Both the position numbers and the translations under genes were made by a program. DNA of 6,514 bases from Fimbriimonadaceae bacterium. Lineage in GTDB: Bacteria; Armatimonadota; Fimbriimonadia; Fimbriimonadales; Fimbriimonadaceae. Shown here piece after piece: positions 5,376 to 6,514 of this stretch. Under the pieces are notes generated by a model, which worked only from the letters and a program-made list of their open reading frames with translations, did no database searches and was not told the origin of the DNA. The number at the start of each line of letters is the position of its first letter. The stretch's first letter is position 1. The DNA lies in assembly GCA_014380605.1 (NCBI GenBank), contig JACMJO010000071.1:1-6514 (forward strand). Reading direction: 5' to 3'.

Positions 5376-6182
5376 ATGGCAGAAGCAGAGGCCCGGGCTT
5401 GGAGAACGAGCCTTCAAACACTCTGCTCAGACTTCTTCCGCTTTACCTGGCTCCAACTCCTTAGCTCAGTTTTCGGAATCGCCGTCTTTCTGATCCTCGC
5501 CTTCACTCGAGTCGTCGAAATCCCTGGCCTCCCCCGGTACGACCTCATTTTCATCCTCTGCCTCGCCGTTCAGTGGCTGATGGTCAGGAGCAAGATGGAG
5601 ACCTGGGACGAGGTCAAGGTGATCTCGCTGTTCCACGTCATCGGCTTGATCCTGGAAATCTATAAGGTTCATCACGGCTCCTGGGCTTATCCCGAGGAGG
5701 GGTATCTCAAGGTCGCCGGGGTTCCGATTTACTCAGGCTTCATGTATGCCGCGGTCGCCAGTTACATCACCCAAGCATGGCGACGATTCGACCTCTCTAT
5801 GCGAGCCTTGCCGCCCGGCTGGCTAGCGATCGGGCTTGCGTCCGCGATCTATATCAACTTCTTCACCCACCATTACTTGGCCGACTTTCGGTGGTGGCTG
5901 ATGGCGGCAGTGATGCTGATCTACAGCATTACGAAGTGCTCGTTCACGGTCAACGACCGGCGTTATTGGATGCCCCTCTCGATGTCCTTTGTCTTGATCG
6001 GCTTGTTCATTTGGGTTGCCGAGAACATCGCCACTTACCTGGGAGCTTGGAAGTATCCCGATCAGAAGTTCGCTTGGACCATGGTCCACCAATCTAAGAT
6101 CTCATCCTGGTTCCTGCTGGTCATCATCAGTTACATTGTGGTTGCGTGGCTGAAGAATGTAAAGGCGGACGGGGAAGCGTAG
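5376..6182 (+). CDS. DUF817 family polytopic inner-membrane protein
   Basis: The 268-residue product matches the DUF817 pattern throughout: LPRYD (52-56), METWDEVKVISLFHVIGLIL (74-93), EIYKVHHGSWAYPEE (94-108), AGVPIYSGFMYAAVASYI (114-131), NFFTHHYLADFRWWL (161-175), MPLSMSFVLIGLFIWVAENI (199-218), GAWKYPDQ (223-230) and KISSWFLLVIISYIVVAWLK (241-260). Seven or eight hydrophobic helices are expected, roughly at 29-46, 55-71, 82-97, 115-132, 148-164, 170-186, 199-217 and 243-259. The biochemical function is unknown. The motif E-x6-G-[SA]-W-x-Y-P occurs twice (E94 and E216), which suggests internal duplication. The gene follows the DUF2330 gene by 41 bp and precedes the HIT gene by 11 bp, so a common transcript is likely. 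A TTG at 5361 would extend it by five residues (MVSVD). Neither start has a good Shine-Dalgarno; I chose the ATG. Confidence 0.85.
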   Translation: MAEAEARAWRTSLQTLCSDFFRFTWLQLLSSVFGIAVFLILAFTRVVEIPGLPRYDLIFILCLAVQWLMVRSKMETWDEVKVISLFHVIGLILEIYKVHHGSWAYPEEGYLKVAGVPIYSGFMYAAVASYITQAWRRFDLSMRALPPGWLAIGLASAIYINFFTHHYLADFRWWLMAAVMLIYSITKCSFTVNDRRYWMPLSMSFVLIGLFIWVAENIATYLGAWKYPDQKFAWTMVHQSKISSWFLLVIISYIVVAWLKNVKADGEA

Positions 6183-6193
6183 AATAAGGCCAA

Positions 6194-6514
6194 ATGACGC
6201 CCTACCAGCGGCTCGCCCAGCTTGAACGAGGCGAAAATCCCGCCCTCATCGCTAAACTTCCGAGCGGGTTCGCGGTGATGGGCGACTTCCAATTTCTACC
6301 CGGATACTGCCTGCTTCTAGCTCATCCGAGAGTTGACAAACTGAACGACTTGCAGGGGCCACAAAGAACTCAGTTCCTTGATGACATGGCGAGACTTGGC
6401 GACGCGATTCTCGGCGCGACGGATGCGATTCGGATCAATTACAGCATCTACGGCAATCTCGACCCGTTCCTCCATGCCCACCTGTTTCCACGCTACGCCT
6501 GGGAGGAGTCGGAC
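6194..6514 (+). CDS. HIT-like nucleotide-binding protein, N-terminal 107 residues (C-terminus beyond the right edge)
   Basis: The frame opens at ATG 6194 and continues to the window end. The diagnostic segment is INYSIYGNLDPFLHAHLFPR (81-100), followed by YAW, which resembles the histidine-triad region of HIT proteins (GNxDPHLHxHxxPRY). H94 and H96 correspond to the second and third histidines; the first triad position is F92. In characterised HIT proteins the middle histidine is the nucleophile, so the catalytic residue appears to be kept. Upstream, CLLLAHPRV (39-47) fits the beta-strand in which HIT proteins usually show a hydrophobic run followed by P and then basic residues. The HIT superfamily hydrolyses or transfers nucleoside monophosphates from substrates such as Ap4A or AMP-lysine; the substrate here cannot be told. 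It lies 11 bp after the DUF817 stop, with a weak AAGG four bases before the start. Confidence 0.8.
   Translation, partial: MTPYQRLAQLERGENPALIAKLPSGFAVMGDFQFLPGYCLLLAHPRVDKLNDLQGPQRTQFLDDMARLGDAILGATDAIRINYSIYGNLDPFLHAHLFPRYAWEESD

Overview
The window contains two head-to-head gene blocks. The left two thirds is a minus-strand flagellar basal-body operon, in transcription order flgF (3908 to 3171), flgG (2962 to 2174), flgA (2174 to 1389), flgH (1392 to 772) and flgI (747 to beyond the left edge). The right third is a plus-strand run of three genes that have no evident flagellar role: a DUF2330-type membrane-anchored exported protein, a DUF817 polytopic membrane protein, and the first 107 codons of a HIT-like protein cut by the right edge.

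The organism must be a diderm flagellated bacterium, because FlgH builds the L ring in the outer membrane, FlgI builds the P ring in the peptidoglycan, and FlgA is the P-ring chaperone. The order flgF-flgG-flgA-flgH-flgI is widespread in diderms. One membrane segment of the DUF2330 protein ends in FPVFAQSKESAKK, which resembles the prepilin-like N-termini (FPVFAQAREKAR type) that I associate with Armatimonadota and Planctomycetes. I therefore lean weakly towards an Armatimonadota/Fimbriimonadia-like genome, but this is a guess.

Region by region: 1-747 is flgI, with an unusual charged linker after its signal peptide. 772-2962 is a tightly coupled flgG-flgA-flgH block with 1-bp and 4-bp overlaps. 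2963-3170 is a 208-bp spacer between flgF and flgG; it holds a large imperfect inverted repeat built from 14-bp tandem units plus smaller dyads, and no convincing gene. 3171-3908 is flgF. 3909-4020 is the divergent intergenic region; it contains a plausible sigma-28/sigma-D flagellar promoter for flgF and a perfect 6-bp dyad over the expected transcription start. 4021-6514 is the rightward block.

Working together, FlgF and FlgG form the proximal and distal rod, FlgA escorts FlgI into the P ring, and FlgH completes the L ring, so the five genes cover the drive shaft and its bushing. I see no defence system, mobile element, CRISPR array or RNA gene. The points most worth a second look are the repeat element in front of flgG, the flgF promoter region, the missing lipobox in FlgH, the FlgI linker, the DUF2330 domain split by membrane helices, and an internal duplication in DUF817.
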